Notes: generated from the letters alone by a model not told the origin. A stretch of DNA of 64,000 nt from Omphiscola glabra (GCA_964017045.1 OZ024794.1:30785815-30849814); one strand, 5' to 3'; shown: positions 33,738 through 45,097, counted from the first letter of the stretch. A program made the numbers and translations.

Positions 33738-34725
33738 CCTCAGGGGCATCCTCATTTGCAGAGCAAATGTTTCAAAGGTGTAATATGGTTAAAGACGAAG
33801 TTTATGTGTTATTTTATTTATTTAAAAAAAATGAAAGTAATTTTCTATTACTATTGTGCTCTGTAGACAGTTGCAAAAAAAAAATATTCTTGCTGCATTT
33901 GCAGAATCAATTTGGGTAAGTCATTAAAGTTTTCAAGCCTTGCTCCAAACATACAAATATATAAAATATGTAGTACAATTTACTTAACATGGCGATTTAA
34001 GAGGCCTGATAAGTTACTTAAAAACGCACTTTAAAAAATCTATGATTGCTTCATCAAGATCACCATTCGTATCTCGGCTATTGACCAGAGAAGCAGCAAG
34101 TAACTAAGTGTAATATCCACTGTGGCGAGGCGAGGTATTACGTACTGTTATCAGTGTGGAGAAATTAATCTCTTATTTATGTTTATGGTTCGTTCTAAAA
34201 CAGTGCACAACAAAAGAGGATATTATAAGTTAAATACTATATATCAAAGAACACGATACTCAAACCAGGGCTTATTACTATTAATACATTTTAATGAAAA
34301 ATTACAAAATCAAAAGAAACATAATTAAAGCTATCGACTTACAAAATAATGATAGGCTTGTACCGGTACAATGTTTAAAAATACACAATGTTGTAGAAAG
34401 GTACAATGATGAAAAGGAATCTTCACACGCACAGTGAACAAATCTTTTGTCTCGTAGTAACAATAACACACGCTCAAAATATATCGTGATAAAATGATAG
34501 CCAAAATCCTCTACACACACTCCTGTGTCTCAATAGAAATGGCCGGTTTCAAAGACATTTCGAGAAACCAAACTGCGCATTGTAATCGTTTCTCAAACCT
34601 TCTACCTAATTCTACAAAGTTCTAAGAATAAACAGACCATAGATTGTAGTTAATTGTAGCCGACGTCAAATGGGGACTATTTCTAGTACGCCACACCCTA
34701 ATAGCGCAGTGCAGCCGAATTTGGG
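33738..34725. other. AT-rich intergenic DNA
   Basis: No gene or repeat recognised. Confidence 0.45.
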
Positions 34726-34727
34726 TC

Positions 34728-34945
34728 AGCTAGAGATCACAGCAAGGGGAAATATGTCGTAAACACGTCGTCGACATAACACATGGGTAAGTGCCACCCA
34801 GGGTGGGAAAAGATTATTGCCGCTCCCACCGACGGAAAATCTCTGCAGCTGCCCGAAAATGTCGCCCCTAATATAGAACAACAAAAAAGTGCCGCCCGAG
34901 ACGCACCGCTCCCCCCTCAACCTTTATCCTACGTCAGTGAATATC
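34728..34945. mobile_element. probable hAT miniature element (eroded)
   Basis: Contains GTGCCACCCAGGGTGGG, CTCTGCAGCTGCCCGAAAAT and GTGCCGCCC, matching the inside of the 43.8-kb and 3.8-kb copies, and ends in CCTACGTCAGTG. The left end is unclear. Confidence 0.4.
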
Positions 34946-34974
34946 TAAAAATTCTTGATCAATGATTATCAAAA

Positions 34975-35060
34975 ATGTAAAAAAATTACCGGAAATTTGT
35001 ACGAAACAATTTTTTTACAAATGGAAATTGGTTGACGGAAGTTTGCTCGAAATAAAATAC
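34975..35060. repeat. dispersed CCGGAAATTTG-NN-CGAAA element, copy 2
   Basis: TTACCGGAAATTTGTACGAAAC and, after ACAAATGGAAATTGG, TTGACGGAAGTTTGCTCGAAAT: the same ~16-bp phrase as at 10.45 kb and in the 42-kb array. Confidence 0.5.
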
Positions 35061-35300
35061 TGGAAATAAAGGAGAAAAAAAAAAAAGGGGGGGGGGGTTA
35101 CAAATAATGTTCATTTTCCCATAAACATTAAAAAAATAATTAATAAATCTCCGTTAGTCAAATTTCATTTTAACCAACATGTATATGACGGCCAGGGCAA
35201 GGCGATCCTTCTTAGTGAAATGTTCGATATTCGGTTTAAGAAAATGGGTTTAAAGACTTCAACCAACAGATAAAATGCAAATAAATAAATTTAAATCCAT
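35061..35300. other. AT-rich DNA with a poly(A)-poly(G) junction
   Basis: A run of A then G at 35073-35098. Nothing else recognised. Confidence 0.4.
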
Positions 35301-35302
35301 CT

Positions 35303-35862
35303 TGCTACAGACCCCCGTGTTCTAGATAATCCATCAAAACCCATCCTGTTACTGACTTACACGCTCTAGATAATACGGTTCTGCACCTTCCTGTTATTAA
35401 TCTCAGTGTTCTTCAGTTTCCCCAAAGTGCTACTTACGTTGACTGTCCGTATAAAATAAATATTTATGATCAAATAAAAAAAATTCAATGCATAAATCTG
35501 ACACTGCCCCCTGGTCCAATGTGTCCACCGGTCTAGATATCTAGTTATAGACCGTAAGTACTACTGACCCCCATGTTCTAGATTCTAGATAATCCAGTTC
35601 TAGACCATCAGAGGTTCTGAACTCACCCCCCCCCCTTTTTTTGTTCTAAGATAATCCAGTTCTAGACAATCAGTGCTACTGACCCCAGTGTTCTAGATAA
35701 TCCTCTTCTAGACAATCAGTGCTACTGAGCCCCAGTGTTCTAGATAATCCCCTTCTAGACAATCAGTGCTACTGACCCCCAGTGTTCTAGATAATCCCTT
35801 TCTAGACAATCAGTGCTACTGACCCCTCCAGTGTTCTAGACAATCCAGTTCTAGCCAAAAGT
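35303..35862. repeat. ~46-bp minisatellite (TTCTAGATAATCCAGTTCTA), about 10 units
   Basis: Units of GTTCTAGATAATCCNGTTCTAG followed by ACAATCAGTGCTACTGACCCCCA. They are diverged on the left (35303-35600) and near-identical on the right (35650-35840). XbaI-like TCTAGA palindromes occur in each unit. Confidence 0.85.
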
Positions 35863-36904
35863 CTCGTCTTCAGCACTCTCTTGTTAATTATTCCGACGAC
35901 GGCGGGCATTAAATAACTGGATTTCGCCCACGCTCTCACCAATCCGCCTTGTCATGTTGTTTGTTTATTTTGTTATTCGTCTGTCAAGTCATAAATTGTA
36001 TTGCCTTTATCAGGACAGCTACACGGAACACACTGAGTCTAAAGATGACTTCCAAGATTAGGTTTTAAATCGGAAATCCAACACTACAAAAGGCTTGGAC
36101 GGCGACAAAGGCTTGTGGATTAATAGGACACAAACAATTCGCGTTAAGAAAACAATAAATTAAAGCCTTAATTATGATGAGAAAATATACAAATTCAAAC
36201 ATTTCAGCAAAATGCCTTCCACAGTACAGCAAAAAAACATTAGTATTACTATCAATTAAATTTATATTATATATATTTTTGCATGCTACGTATATCTAAA
36301 AAGAAAGATATTATAAGCAAAGAATAATAAAAAAAACTGGCACAAGTCCTCAAAGAAAACAAAGATCAGAAGGACGGAAAGAAAGTGGGTGGAAGTAACA
36401 TAAAACAACAAAATCGGAAACAGACATTGCAACTGTATAAAATTGTGAATAAAGTTTGTACTGTACTGAGTCAACGTACCAAATCCTTTACTTAATTTTT
36501 TTCCATAAATTCAATCAGGTGTGCTACTCACATACCAATATATCGTTAACTGCAATGCAGGCGGAATAAATTCACATAATGGGCTATGCGTGGAGTTCCA
36601 AATTAAAATTTGTTAACGGGGCGGGATGTTGGGTCTGCCATTCCGTACACTGTGGAAATTTTTGAAAACCTGGATATGGAGTCCTGTAGGCAGCATTGAT
36701 ACGAAGAAAATTCCGACAACTCCAGCGACGTAGAGCGCATCAAGAGCACACCGAAAGACACAAGACACGCGATAACTGGTCATCTACTGCATACTGCTCT
36801 ATTTCCAGTCGTCTTGACGAAATCTTGCCTCTGGATCCGGCAAGGACCCGGGGAGGGGGGAGGGGGGAGGCATACGAATTGAGCAGCTCTCCCTCCCTTT
36901 AAAC
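35863..36904. other. intergenic DNA
   Basis: No supported gene. A plus-strand frame at 36696-36902 (Arg/His-rich) has no start or domain support. Confidence 0.4.
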
Positions 36905-36909
36905 AAAAT

Positions 36910-36996
36910 ACAGCTCAAAAGTCAAGGCTACTGCTCAAGTAAAGGCTACTGCTCAAGTCAAGGCTGCTGTTCAAGTCAAGGCCACTGCTCAAGTTG
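36910..36996. repeat. 18-bp tandem repeat (AAGTCAAGGCTACTGCTC), ~5 units
   Basis: Short diverged array. Confidence 0.8.
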
Positions 36997-37640
36997 ACAA
37001 TGGCTCGGGTCATCTTTGCGAGGGAAGGACGAACAGTAACACCGAGGAAACAAATAATATGCGATATCAAGATGAAGGTATTCAAATATACGTTCTATTT
37101 CTTCAAAAGTTGAGGCTTTATATTAAAAATTGATGAAAGATTAAGTATAGAATAGAATTGGAACGTATGTGGAGTTTTCCCCTAAACAATTCCCCACTTC
37201 TTGGGGCTTGTTCTTTCTCTCTCACAGCAGATCTGTTAACATGATCTCATTCAATGACGTATGTTATCGTATTGCCAATGAGATTGGTGTCATGCATAAG
37301 GAACGACGGGAATCATAGTCGGGATTTAAAAAAAGAAATAATGATCGCCTGCGCGATTACTATTTAAACTTATGGCGTGAGAATCCAATGCTCGTCTGCA
37401 GTTACGGATAAGAATAAAATGCACTTACGTTTTACCCTCAAATATTGTACCACTTCGATAAAAATCCGGATTAGAATACATTTTAAAGAAAAAAGTCTAT
37501 AAAGTTAGTCAAATCCGACCCCACAGTCTCTACCTTTAAAGTCCACGTAAGTACAGGGGTTCAAGGACATTTTCTAGGTCATTTTTTTTTCCTAATTACT
37601 AACATTTTACGAACTCACTTTAAATATCATCAAATGTTAA
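36997..37640. other. intergenic DNA
   Basis: Nothing recognised. Confidence 0.4.
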
Positions 37641-37649
37641 TATTGTTAG

Positions 37650-37725
37650 TTGTTTATTGTGGGTTGTTTATAAAGCATATTGTGGGTTGTTTATAAAGCA
37701 CAGTGTGGGTTGTTTATAAAGCAAT
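37650..37725. repeat. 23-bp tandem repeat (TGTGGGTTGTTTATAAAGCA), 3 units
   Basis: Three near-perfect units. Confidence 0.9.
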
Positions 37726-38021
37726 GTCCACACGAAACACGCATCTTCATCAGCCCCCTCTGCGCAGTCCACATTTTCCCGAATCAGGATTACCCCCCCC
37801 CACCCCCCTTTTAATTCCCGCAGTTTTGGACGTCCGCATACGGCACCATGCATCGCGAAAAGCCAGGAAGCATAATAATTGCGATTATAAAGAGAGCAAA
37901 GAGTCACTAGATTTAAATTTCTAAAAGTTTTTTTAACATAAACAATTCGATTAAAATAAACAAGACCTTACAAATAACAGGCAAAAAATAAACGCCAAAA
38001 CTGACCCTGTTGACAATATTC
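37726..38021. other. intergenic DNA
   Basis: C-rich run at 37791-37808. No gene. Confidence 0.4.
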
Positions 38022-38029
38022 GGTAAATA

Positions 38030-38214
38030 CAGCGGCGTAGTGAGGGGGGGGCAAGGGGGCATCATGCCCCGGGCGCTACTCAAAAAGGGCGCCAAATGGT
38101 ATATTTTACTATAATATTGTATGGTTTTCGAATAGGGGGGGGCGCTAAAAAGGTATTAAGGGGCGCTAAAAAGGTATTGTGCCCCAGGCGCGAGTTAAGC
38201 TCGCTACGCCACTG
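38030..38214. mobile_element. hAT miniature element, CAGNGGCGTAGC family, perfect TSD
   Basis: The ends CAGCGGCGTAGTGAGG and GCTCGCTACGCCACTG are flanked on both sides by GGTAAATA, a perfect 8-bp duplication. About 28 bp near the right (AGGGGCGCTAAAAAGGTATT) are duplicated internally. Otherwise it is close to 33568-33737. Confidence 0.85.
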
Positions 38215-38617
38215 GGTAAATAACAACCAAATGTTTAAAGTTATCTCCCTCCTGAAGGTTTACTACCTTCCTAGTGGTTTAATATTATTTTTCCCCCTCA
38301 CGAAAATGGTTTGGTGCTATCCCAATCAGCCAGTATATGGCCCAGACAACAAATTAACTGGCTGGGCCACCTGGTCGGAGTGCCCGTCACCCAACCTGCA
38401 TTGGACGCTTACAACAGCAGGAATTACGCTTTCGGGGCTTACGTGAAGACCATGCCGTTGGTGGGTTGACATGTGTCAAGGGCACCCTAAAAATCCCCGA
38501 CGTGAACCTCCAGCGGGCCTCACACTTTGCGGTGTGCATCAACTATTATACCTCCCCGCGACGCCTCGCTGGTAACAGCTGACAGACGAAGACAGTAACA
38601 CGAAGAGAAACTAATAT
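38215..38617. other. unclassified sequence
   Basis: Higher in GC than its flanks, with an open plus-strand frame to 38446 and no start or domain I recognise. It directly precedes copy B of a dispersed repeat and may be part of the same element. Confidence 0.3.
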
Positions 38618-38972
38618 ATTAGTTATAGCTCGCCAAACATTGGCGACAGCAATGAGTGAACTTTTCATCGACTATAGTTACTTGACAAAACATGAACTCA
38701 AGTAACGCACATTTAAGAATCCCAAATTTTGTTACACTCCTTTCACACGATACGCCACAGCATACTTTTTATTTCACGCTCATGAACTATATTAAAATTA
38801 TGATGTCCCAATTACTTTTAATGTGCATATTTATTAAACCATTTTTAAATTGATACAACTTCATTTTCCGAAAAGAAAATATTACGCACCTAACGCAGTT
38901 GGGTTATTAAAAAAAAAATCATTTAGCGTAGTTTTTCGGGAATTATATTTCGCGCGCTATCCGGAAATGGAA
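38618..38972 (+). repeat. dispersed ~360-bp repeat, copy B
   Basis: Co-linear with 25335-25712 through at least eight shared segments; same orientation. Confidence 0.75.
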
Positions 38973-39175
38973 GCAATCACACCACAAGCAAAATATACAT
39001 ATGAGATATCATTTTTATTATAGCTATGTTTAAAAACTGCCAGTCTTATTCTCCTGAGCTTAAGCCAATAGAAAAGACCCATTTTAAAAATAAAATTGAC
39101 AAGCTAAAAAAAATTTACACATTAAAAACGGACAATTAACAAGAATTTACAAAAATTATTATTTTGGAAATATAT
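38973..39175. other. AT-rich DNA
   Basis: Nothing recognised. Confidence 0.35.
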
Positions 39176-40600
39176 CATGATCATCATGTCCCTTAGTCCT
39201 TGGATCTTTGGGGCGCCACAGATGACATGAAATCTACCCTTCTCCATTCCTCTCTGTTTTCTGCACTACGCGCAGCATCGCCTAGTTTTAGTCCCGTCCA
39301 CTCTTTGATGTTATCTTCCCATCTTTTTCTATGCCTTCCTCTTCTTCTCCCTCCTCTCGTTGTGCCCTGCATTTTTTTCTTTGGCGAGCCCTTTTTTTCT
39401 GTTACGTGGCCATACCACTCATGTTTGCGCTTTTTTTACAGTCACCAGGAGTTCATCGTACATCCCAATTGCTTGACGAATCCTTTCTGTCACTTGTTCG
39501 TTAGAGATATGGTCTCTATAGCAGATTCCAAGAATGTTTCTGAAACATCTCATCTCCATCGCCTTTATTTTTCTTGCATGTTCTGCTGTTAATGTCCAGG
39601 ACTCACAGGCATACAAGAACATGAAGAGGATTAATGAGCGCATCGGCCTGATTTTGGTGCTGGGGGGGGGGGGGGCTATATTTTTGTCATTCCATATTTT
39701 CTTAAGCCTCTTTAGTGCTGTTGTGGTCTGGGCAATCCTAGCCATCAATTTGGGCTTGGAGCCTTCTTCCGAGACTAGTGCTCCTAGGTACTTGAAGCTG
39801 CCTACTGTCTCTAATCTTTCCTACCCGTGGAGGATGCCGGTGGTGTTATTCGTCATCAGTTTTGTCTTTTCTGCACTGATTTGCATGCCGAAGGACGAGG
39901 AAGTCTTGTCGAGACGCTTTACTAGTTTGGCGAGCTCAATTTCGCTTCCAGCAAGTCCGTCTTGTCATCTGCAAAACGTTGGTTTGGTAATTGTTCTGCC
40001 ACCAATGCTGACTGTCCCTACATGCGCTTTCAATGATTCTGATATAACTCTCTCCAAGAAGATGTTGAACACGTTGGGCGCCGCTTGTTCTTCAGCAATG
40101 ATTTTTTCGGCATAAGGTTTTAGTCGGTTCAGTATGATCTTCAGCATGACCTTGCTTGGGTGGCTTATTAGGCTAATGGTGCGATAGTTTTGGCATTGCT
40201 GTAGGTTACCTCTCTCTGGGAGGGTGATGAAGAGCGATTGGGTCCATGATTTTGGCCATCCCCCTGTCAGCCATATTTTGTTACAAATATTGATTAGGGC
40301 ACTTATCACTGCTTCTCCTTGTTTCACCAACTCGACCGGGATATTATCCACTCCTGCGGCCTCTCCTATTTGGAGTGCTTGGACTGCTGCTTCCACTTCT
40401 TGCGGAGAATATGGTAGTTTTCATTGTCCGTTGCTGGAGGGACATTAAGGATCTCTTGGTCTATCTTTATATTTTCAGTATACAGCTCTGAGCAGTATTC
40501 AGTACATCTTTTCAGGATATCATTTTCCTCGGTCAAACATTAACAATTTTTGCACTGTATGGTAATACTACGCCCTTGCTTTGCGGTGGTTAGTTCTTTC
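39176..40600 (-). mobile_element. RTE-like LINE with reverse-transcriptase core deleted
   Basis: Read on the minus strand from about 40600: CLTEENDILKRCTEYCSELY, then AAVQALQIGEAAGVDNIPVE, ICNKIWLTGGWPKSW, CQNYRTISLISHPSKVMLKI, LNRLKPYAEKIIAEEQA. This jumps directly to PNVFNIFLERVISES near 40080. FADD appears near 39970, and a frameshift follows at once. The C-terminal part continues (LVKRLDKTSSSFGMQISAEK, then MFLYACESWTLTAEHARKIK, MRCFRNILGICYRDHISN) to about 39200, with further stops. The stretch between EEQA and FNIF that normally holds regions A and B of the polymerase is missing (roughly 400 bp expected). It ends in ATGATGATCATGAT-like sequence, a usual RTE tail. Confidence 0.9.
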
Positions 40601-40684
40601 AAATTTATAAAAAAAGGTTAAATAAGAATGAACAATTGAAATAAAGAAATTGGCATTTACCAAATATATGCAAATCGCCTAAGT

Positions 40685-40868
40685 CAGCGGTTCTCAACCT
40701 GTGGGTCGCGACCCCTTTGGGGTCGAGCGACCCTTTCCCAGGGGTCGCCTAAGACCATCGAGTCTACAGTTATGAAGAAGCAAAGAAAATAATTTTGTGG
40801 ATGGGGGTCGCTACAACAAGAGGAACTGTATTAAATGGTCGCGGCATTCGGAAGGTTGGGAATCACTG
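40685..40868 (-). mobile_element. SPIN-like hAT miniature element, copy 4, perfect TSD
   Basis: The ends CAGCGGTTCTCAACCTG and GGTTGGGAATCACTG are flanked by GCCTAAGT on both sides. The inside keeps GTGGGTCGCGACCCC, GGGGTCGCCTAAGACCATCG and GGTCGCGGCATTCGG. 184 bp, no coding capacity. Confidence 0.9.
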
Positions 40869-41895
40869 GCCTAAGTCATCAAGGGGGTTTTCATCAAAGG
40901 ATATCAGCGAAGACGGGGTAGGGGGAAAAAGGGGGTCGCTTACAAGTGGAAAAGATGGAGATAAGGATCTTGTGGACGTCCGCAAGCTAGCATTTTTTCT
41001 TGTTATATGTTTCTGTGAGACATCTGCGTGTATTCCAGTATGTTAAAAAAAAAACTTTTTAGTCGTCCTGTATGGATCATCCATTTGCGAATATTTTGTG
41101 TTATATCAATATTTACTTATATCGAATAAGCCTAGTCGTGAACTTTGTTCTTAAGGGAAATCCCTCCGGTCAAAGGCCATCGGATTCTACAATATTTTTA
41201 TCTAATAAGTGAAAACATTTTTTTTCCGTTTTTTTTCTTCTGTTCACGAATAGAATATTATTTGCTCGGAGCTCAAGGCTATCTTTACTAAAAACACGCA
41301 ATCTCATATCTCATTTTGCTGTCACAAGCTGACATTACGTCAAAAGTGTGTACCCCTCTCCCTCTCTCTCTCGATTATTTACACAAAAATCCTTCAAACC
41401 CAAAGGCTTTTATTCTTGTAGCCACCTGCACACAAAAAAAGCAGATTTATTTTCTATCAATTCTCTTTTGTGTACAGTAGAACTTCCTAAACACACCCCT
41501 TTTTGTTAAATAACACCCAAAACTGTTGTAGGAATAGAAAACTGGTCTGATAAGCTTCTTGGCAACTTAAGTCCTTGCTCTTTGAAGCTCTTAAATAAAA
41601 TTAAATACTAAATCAGCGTTCCTAATATATATGAATATACACATACATCCGAATAGCACTGGTGAAAATGGCACCGGACACGCAGCGCCGCCATACGCAC
41701 CAGGGTCCCAGTAGACTCAATGCTATTCGAATGTCATTTGTGGTAGTTTATTTTAGTTAAACTGAAGAAGTAAGCTTACAAACTTATATTCCATTCAATT
41801 ATCTTTCATTTGATACCAAGTTTTGTCTTACAAACCCAACAATAATATTTTAAATAGTTTTTTAATCCCAACCTCTCACTTCTGGTACCCGGGTG
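40869..41895. other. intergenic DNA
   Basis: No gene or repeat recognised; AT-rich with a short CT run near 41357. Confidence 0.4.
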
Positions 41896-41896
41896 C

Positions 41897-41897
<1 letters not shown>

Positions 41898-41932
<35 letters not shown>
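41898..41932. repeat. (AT)n microsatellite
   Basis: Pure AT run. Confidence 0.9.
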
Positions 41933-41936
<4 letters not shown>

Positions 41937-42009
41937 GATACCACTGAGGATTTCTTGGGGACCATAATATACATGTCTGAAAAAATTATTGTTGGCAGCG
42001 ACCGACTTT

Positions 42010-42935
42010 GAAACCGGAAAATAAATCGAAACCAATTTGTTCGAAAGCAACGTGTATGTAGGAATGTTATTCGAACGGAATTTTGTTTAAACGGAAGTTT
42101 GTTTAAATGGAAGTTTGTTTAAATGGAAGTTTGTTTAAATGGAATTTTGTTTAAAAGGAAGTTTGTTTAAATGGAAGTTTTTTTTAAATGGAAGTTTGTT
42201 TAAATGGAAGTCTGTTTAAATGGAAGTTTGTTTAAACGGAGGTTTGTTTAAATGGAAGTTTGTTTAAATGGAAGTTTGTTTAAATGGAAGTTTGTTTAAA
42301 CGGAAGTTTGTTTAAACGGAAGTTTTTTTAAATGGAAGTTTGTTTAAATGGAAGTTTGTTTAAATGGAAATTTGTTTAAACGGAAGTTTGTTTAAACGGA
42401 AGTTTGTTTAAATGGAAGTTTGTTTAAATGGAAGTCTGTTTAAATGGAAGTTTGTTTAAACGGAGGTTTGTTTAAATGGAAGTTTGTTTAAATGGAAGTT
42501 TGTTTAAATGGAAGTTTGTTTAAACGGAAGTTTGTTTAAACGGAAGTTTGTTTAAATGGAAGTTTGTTTAAATGGAAATTTGTTTAAACGGAAGTTTGTT
42601 TAAACGGAAGTTTGTTTAAATGGAAGTTTGTTTAAATGGAAGTTTGTTTAAATGGAAGTTTGTTTAAATGGAAATTTGTTTAAACGGAAGTTTGTTTAAA
42701 CGGAAGTTTGTTTAAATGGAAGTTTGTTTAAATGGAAGTATGTTAAAAATGATATTTGTTAAATGAAGATTAAAAACAAATAATCTTTTTTTAAGGGAAG
42801 GTAAAGGGGGAAAAGCAAAGTTTTAAAAACAGTTTGTGTGTGTGTGGCCATTTACCCATTATTTATTTTCGAACAAAATTCCGTTCGAAGCAACTTCCTT
42901 TTTTGACGACATTTCTTGGAGCACCTAATTTCCGG
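42010..42935. mobile_element. inverted-repeat element with 16-bp array core
   Basis: Left edge GAAACCGGAAAATAAATCG with TTCGAACGGAATTTTGTTT; right edge, as reverse complement, GAACCGGAAATTAGG with TTCGAACGGAATTTTGTTCG. Between them, 42085-42745 is a tandem array of GTTTGTTTAAATGGAA or GTTTGTTTAAACGGAA (about 42 units). The same unit phrase makes up the small elements at 10.45 and 34.98 kb. This is the layout of mollusc miniature elements with tandem-repeat cores (Pearl/CvE-type); membership is inference. Confidence 0.6.
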
Positions 42936-43802
42936 TTCAAAGAATATCAATTTTTCGTATAGCGTTAAGCCTAATGGGAAAATCTTAACTCTTGTTTCGA
43001 AGGGCATGTGAAGACAAGATCTGCAGAGGGCGGTCAACGTTATACTTTCTGGGGAAATTGTTAACCATGCATCAACTGGAGTATGAAGAAGGGGGTGGAG
43101 AGAGAGGTCCGCCCCAGGGTGGGATTTTTTTGGGGCGTGCATTTTCGGTGCACTGGAAATATTTAATCTGGTGCGCGCGGCAAAATCAACTAACTCCCAG
43201 AGAGTCCCAAACTATAGCGTCTCCACTGCATTCATCTACTGACAAAAAATACTGATTGCTACTCTAGAAGCAGGTTTCAGTTTTAAAAAAATAATTGAAA
43301 TGCCCTAATTGAAACGACATGCATTCTTCTAAACATTTTCCAATATTTAAAATGAAAAGCGTTCACAGACATGGGCATTACACTGACTACAGGGACCAAT
43401 GATTTGAACAGATTTTTTTTTCCTTCTTATTATGAACATGAAAAAATATATACATTTTTGAATTTATTTTTGTACGTTTTAAGTAATGCTGTACGCGGCA
43501 ATCTTTGCTCTAAAACAAGGTATGACTTGCACTTTGTTTAGAAAAACCAAGCGTCATTTTGCATTTCATGAAGACTATCTTATCTTTTGCTAACGTAACT
43601 TTGCTACATTTAATGTTGACCCCCCCCCCCACCCAACACCTTAAAAAAACAAAAACCTTGTGTGAGGGGAGGGCGCGGGGGGATGGCATGGAGGGGAGGG
43701 CGCGGAGGGGAGGGCACGGACAATTTCTGACAAACTCTAAATCCACCTCTGCTCTTAAGTATATTCAGTTTTCCTGTAAATAAGATTTTACCTTTACTTA
43801 AC
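42936..43802. other. intergenic DNA
   Basis: A C run at 43620-43631 and GGGAGGGCGCGG repeats at 43665-43720. No gene. Confidence 0.4.
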
Positions 43803-43961
43803 CAGTGGCGTAGGAAGGGGGTGCGTAGGGGGGGCGATCTGCCCCGGGGGGCATTTTTTTCTTTATATGGAGGGGCGGAATTTTCGGCCAACTGCAAAAG
43901 TTTTTTTTCGTGGAAGAGGGCGGCAAAAATCCGGGCGGAACTAGCCCTAGTTACGCCACTG
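43803..43961. mobile_element. hAT miniature element, CAGNGGCGTAGC family (TSD 6/8)
   Basis: The ends CAGTGGCGTAGGAAG and CTAGTTACGCCACTG; flanks TACTTAAC and CACCTAAC. The inside is G-rich with GGAGGGGCGGAATTTTCGGC and CAACTGCAAAAG. Confidence 0.75.
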
Positions 43962-44728
43962 CACCTAACTGTTGCCCACCCACCCAATAACTGTCTAATC
44001 TTTCAGGTTTTTACAACCCGTCGCCACTGCGTCACATGTAAATCATTTTGCGTCAAACCCCGTCGTAAGTTTACGTATGAAGCGGCTTGGAATGTTATCT
44101 CCCCCCCCCCCCCCCAAACAAACATTGGATTCTTCTATCGCCGTCTTTAAAACCTGTTTCGTCATCCGGAGCGCTAGATATTCTGGGCATTTAGGGAAGG
44201 GGGTGTAAAAAGAGAAGAAAAAAAGTGGGGGGGGGGGGGGTGGCAACTCTTAAAGATAATACGTTTGGCCGAGATAGCATTTGAATGACAATACTATAGA
44301 CTTGATAGCTACATCGGTTAAATGCATTTTTAAAAAAAACGACGATACTATTGCTCGTAAACTATCCCCCCCCCCCCCCAAATAGCGGAAAGTGTTGATC
44401 GGATCCCACATCTAGTTACACTGGCGTCGCGAAGGCTACTGCTGGGTTATTTGTAATTATTATTATTATTTAAAAAAAATAAATAAATAAATGCAGATGT
44501 AGTCAATTTTTGTTGTTATTCATGGGTGCGATGATATGCAGTTTTCCTTGTGAATATTTCTGTTGGAATGTGACACCACACCCCCCCCCCCCTCCTTCCT
44601 TAAAAAATAACAACAACAAAAAACCATGTTGGTTGCTTGCACAGAGGTCTGCTAAATTTTCTGCATTTACTTTAATCATTTTATTTGATTTACTTTGTTT
44701 TTTGTTTGTTTCAGAGTCTCATCAAAGC
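43962..44728. other. intergenic DNA with several poly(C)/(G) runs
   Basis: C runs at 44100-44115, 44366-44378 and 44580-44592, and a G run at 44226-44240. No gene recognised. Confidence 0.45.
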
Positions 44729-44736
44729 CCCTAGAG

Positions 44737-45097
44737 CAGGGGTGGGCAAACTACGGCCCGCGGGCCGCATGCGGCCCGGCAACTAATATTATGTGGCCCT
44801 CGAAGGCATTTAGAAATGGTAAAAAATTACTATGTTTTTAAGTTATTTTGTTGAATTTTACAGAATTTCATGCACCATTATGATTTTTAAAACATTTTTG
44901 ATCCAATTTCTTTCTAATTTTCTATTTTTTAAACAGTTCTTGACCTTTGTCATGTAATGCTAAAATGCGAAACTATCGATTTTAATATAGGGAAATGTTT
45001 ATCGATATTTAAAAATTGGACATAATATACATGTTGCCCCCCAATAGCTTTACCTTTGTCAATGTGGCCCTCCGCACAAAAAGTTTGCCCACCCCTG
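44737..45097. mobile_element. 361-bp hAT miniature element, CAGGGGTGGGCAAAC family
   Basis: Perfect inverted ends CAGGGGTGGGCAAACT and AGTTTGCCCACCCCTG are flanked by CCCTAGAG on both sides (44729-44736 and 45098-45105). The inside begins ACGGCCCGCGGGCCGCATGC and is AT-rich in the middle. The ends are of the type seen in Charlie/OC1-like hAT elements. There is no transposase. The perfect duplication and ends imply relative youth. Confidence 0.9.

Noticed and set aside
36696..36902. Arg/His-rich plus-strand frame as a histone- or protamine-like gene
   Set aside because: Starts without ATG, short, no conserved motif; composition alone is not evidence.
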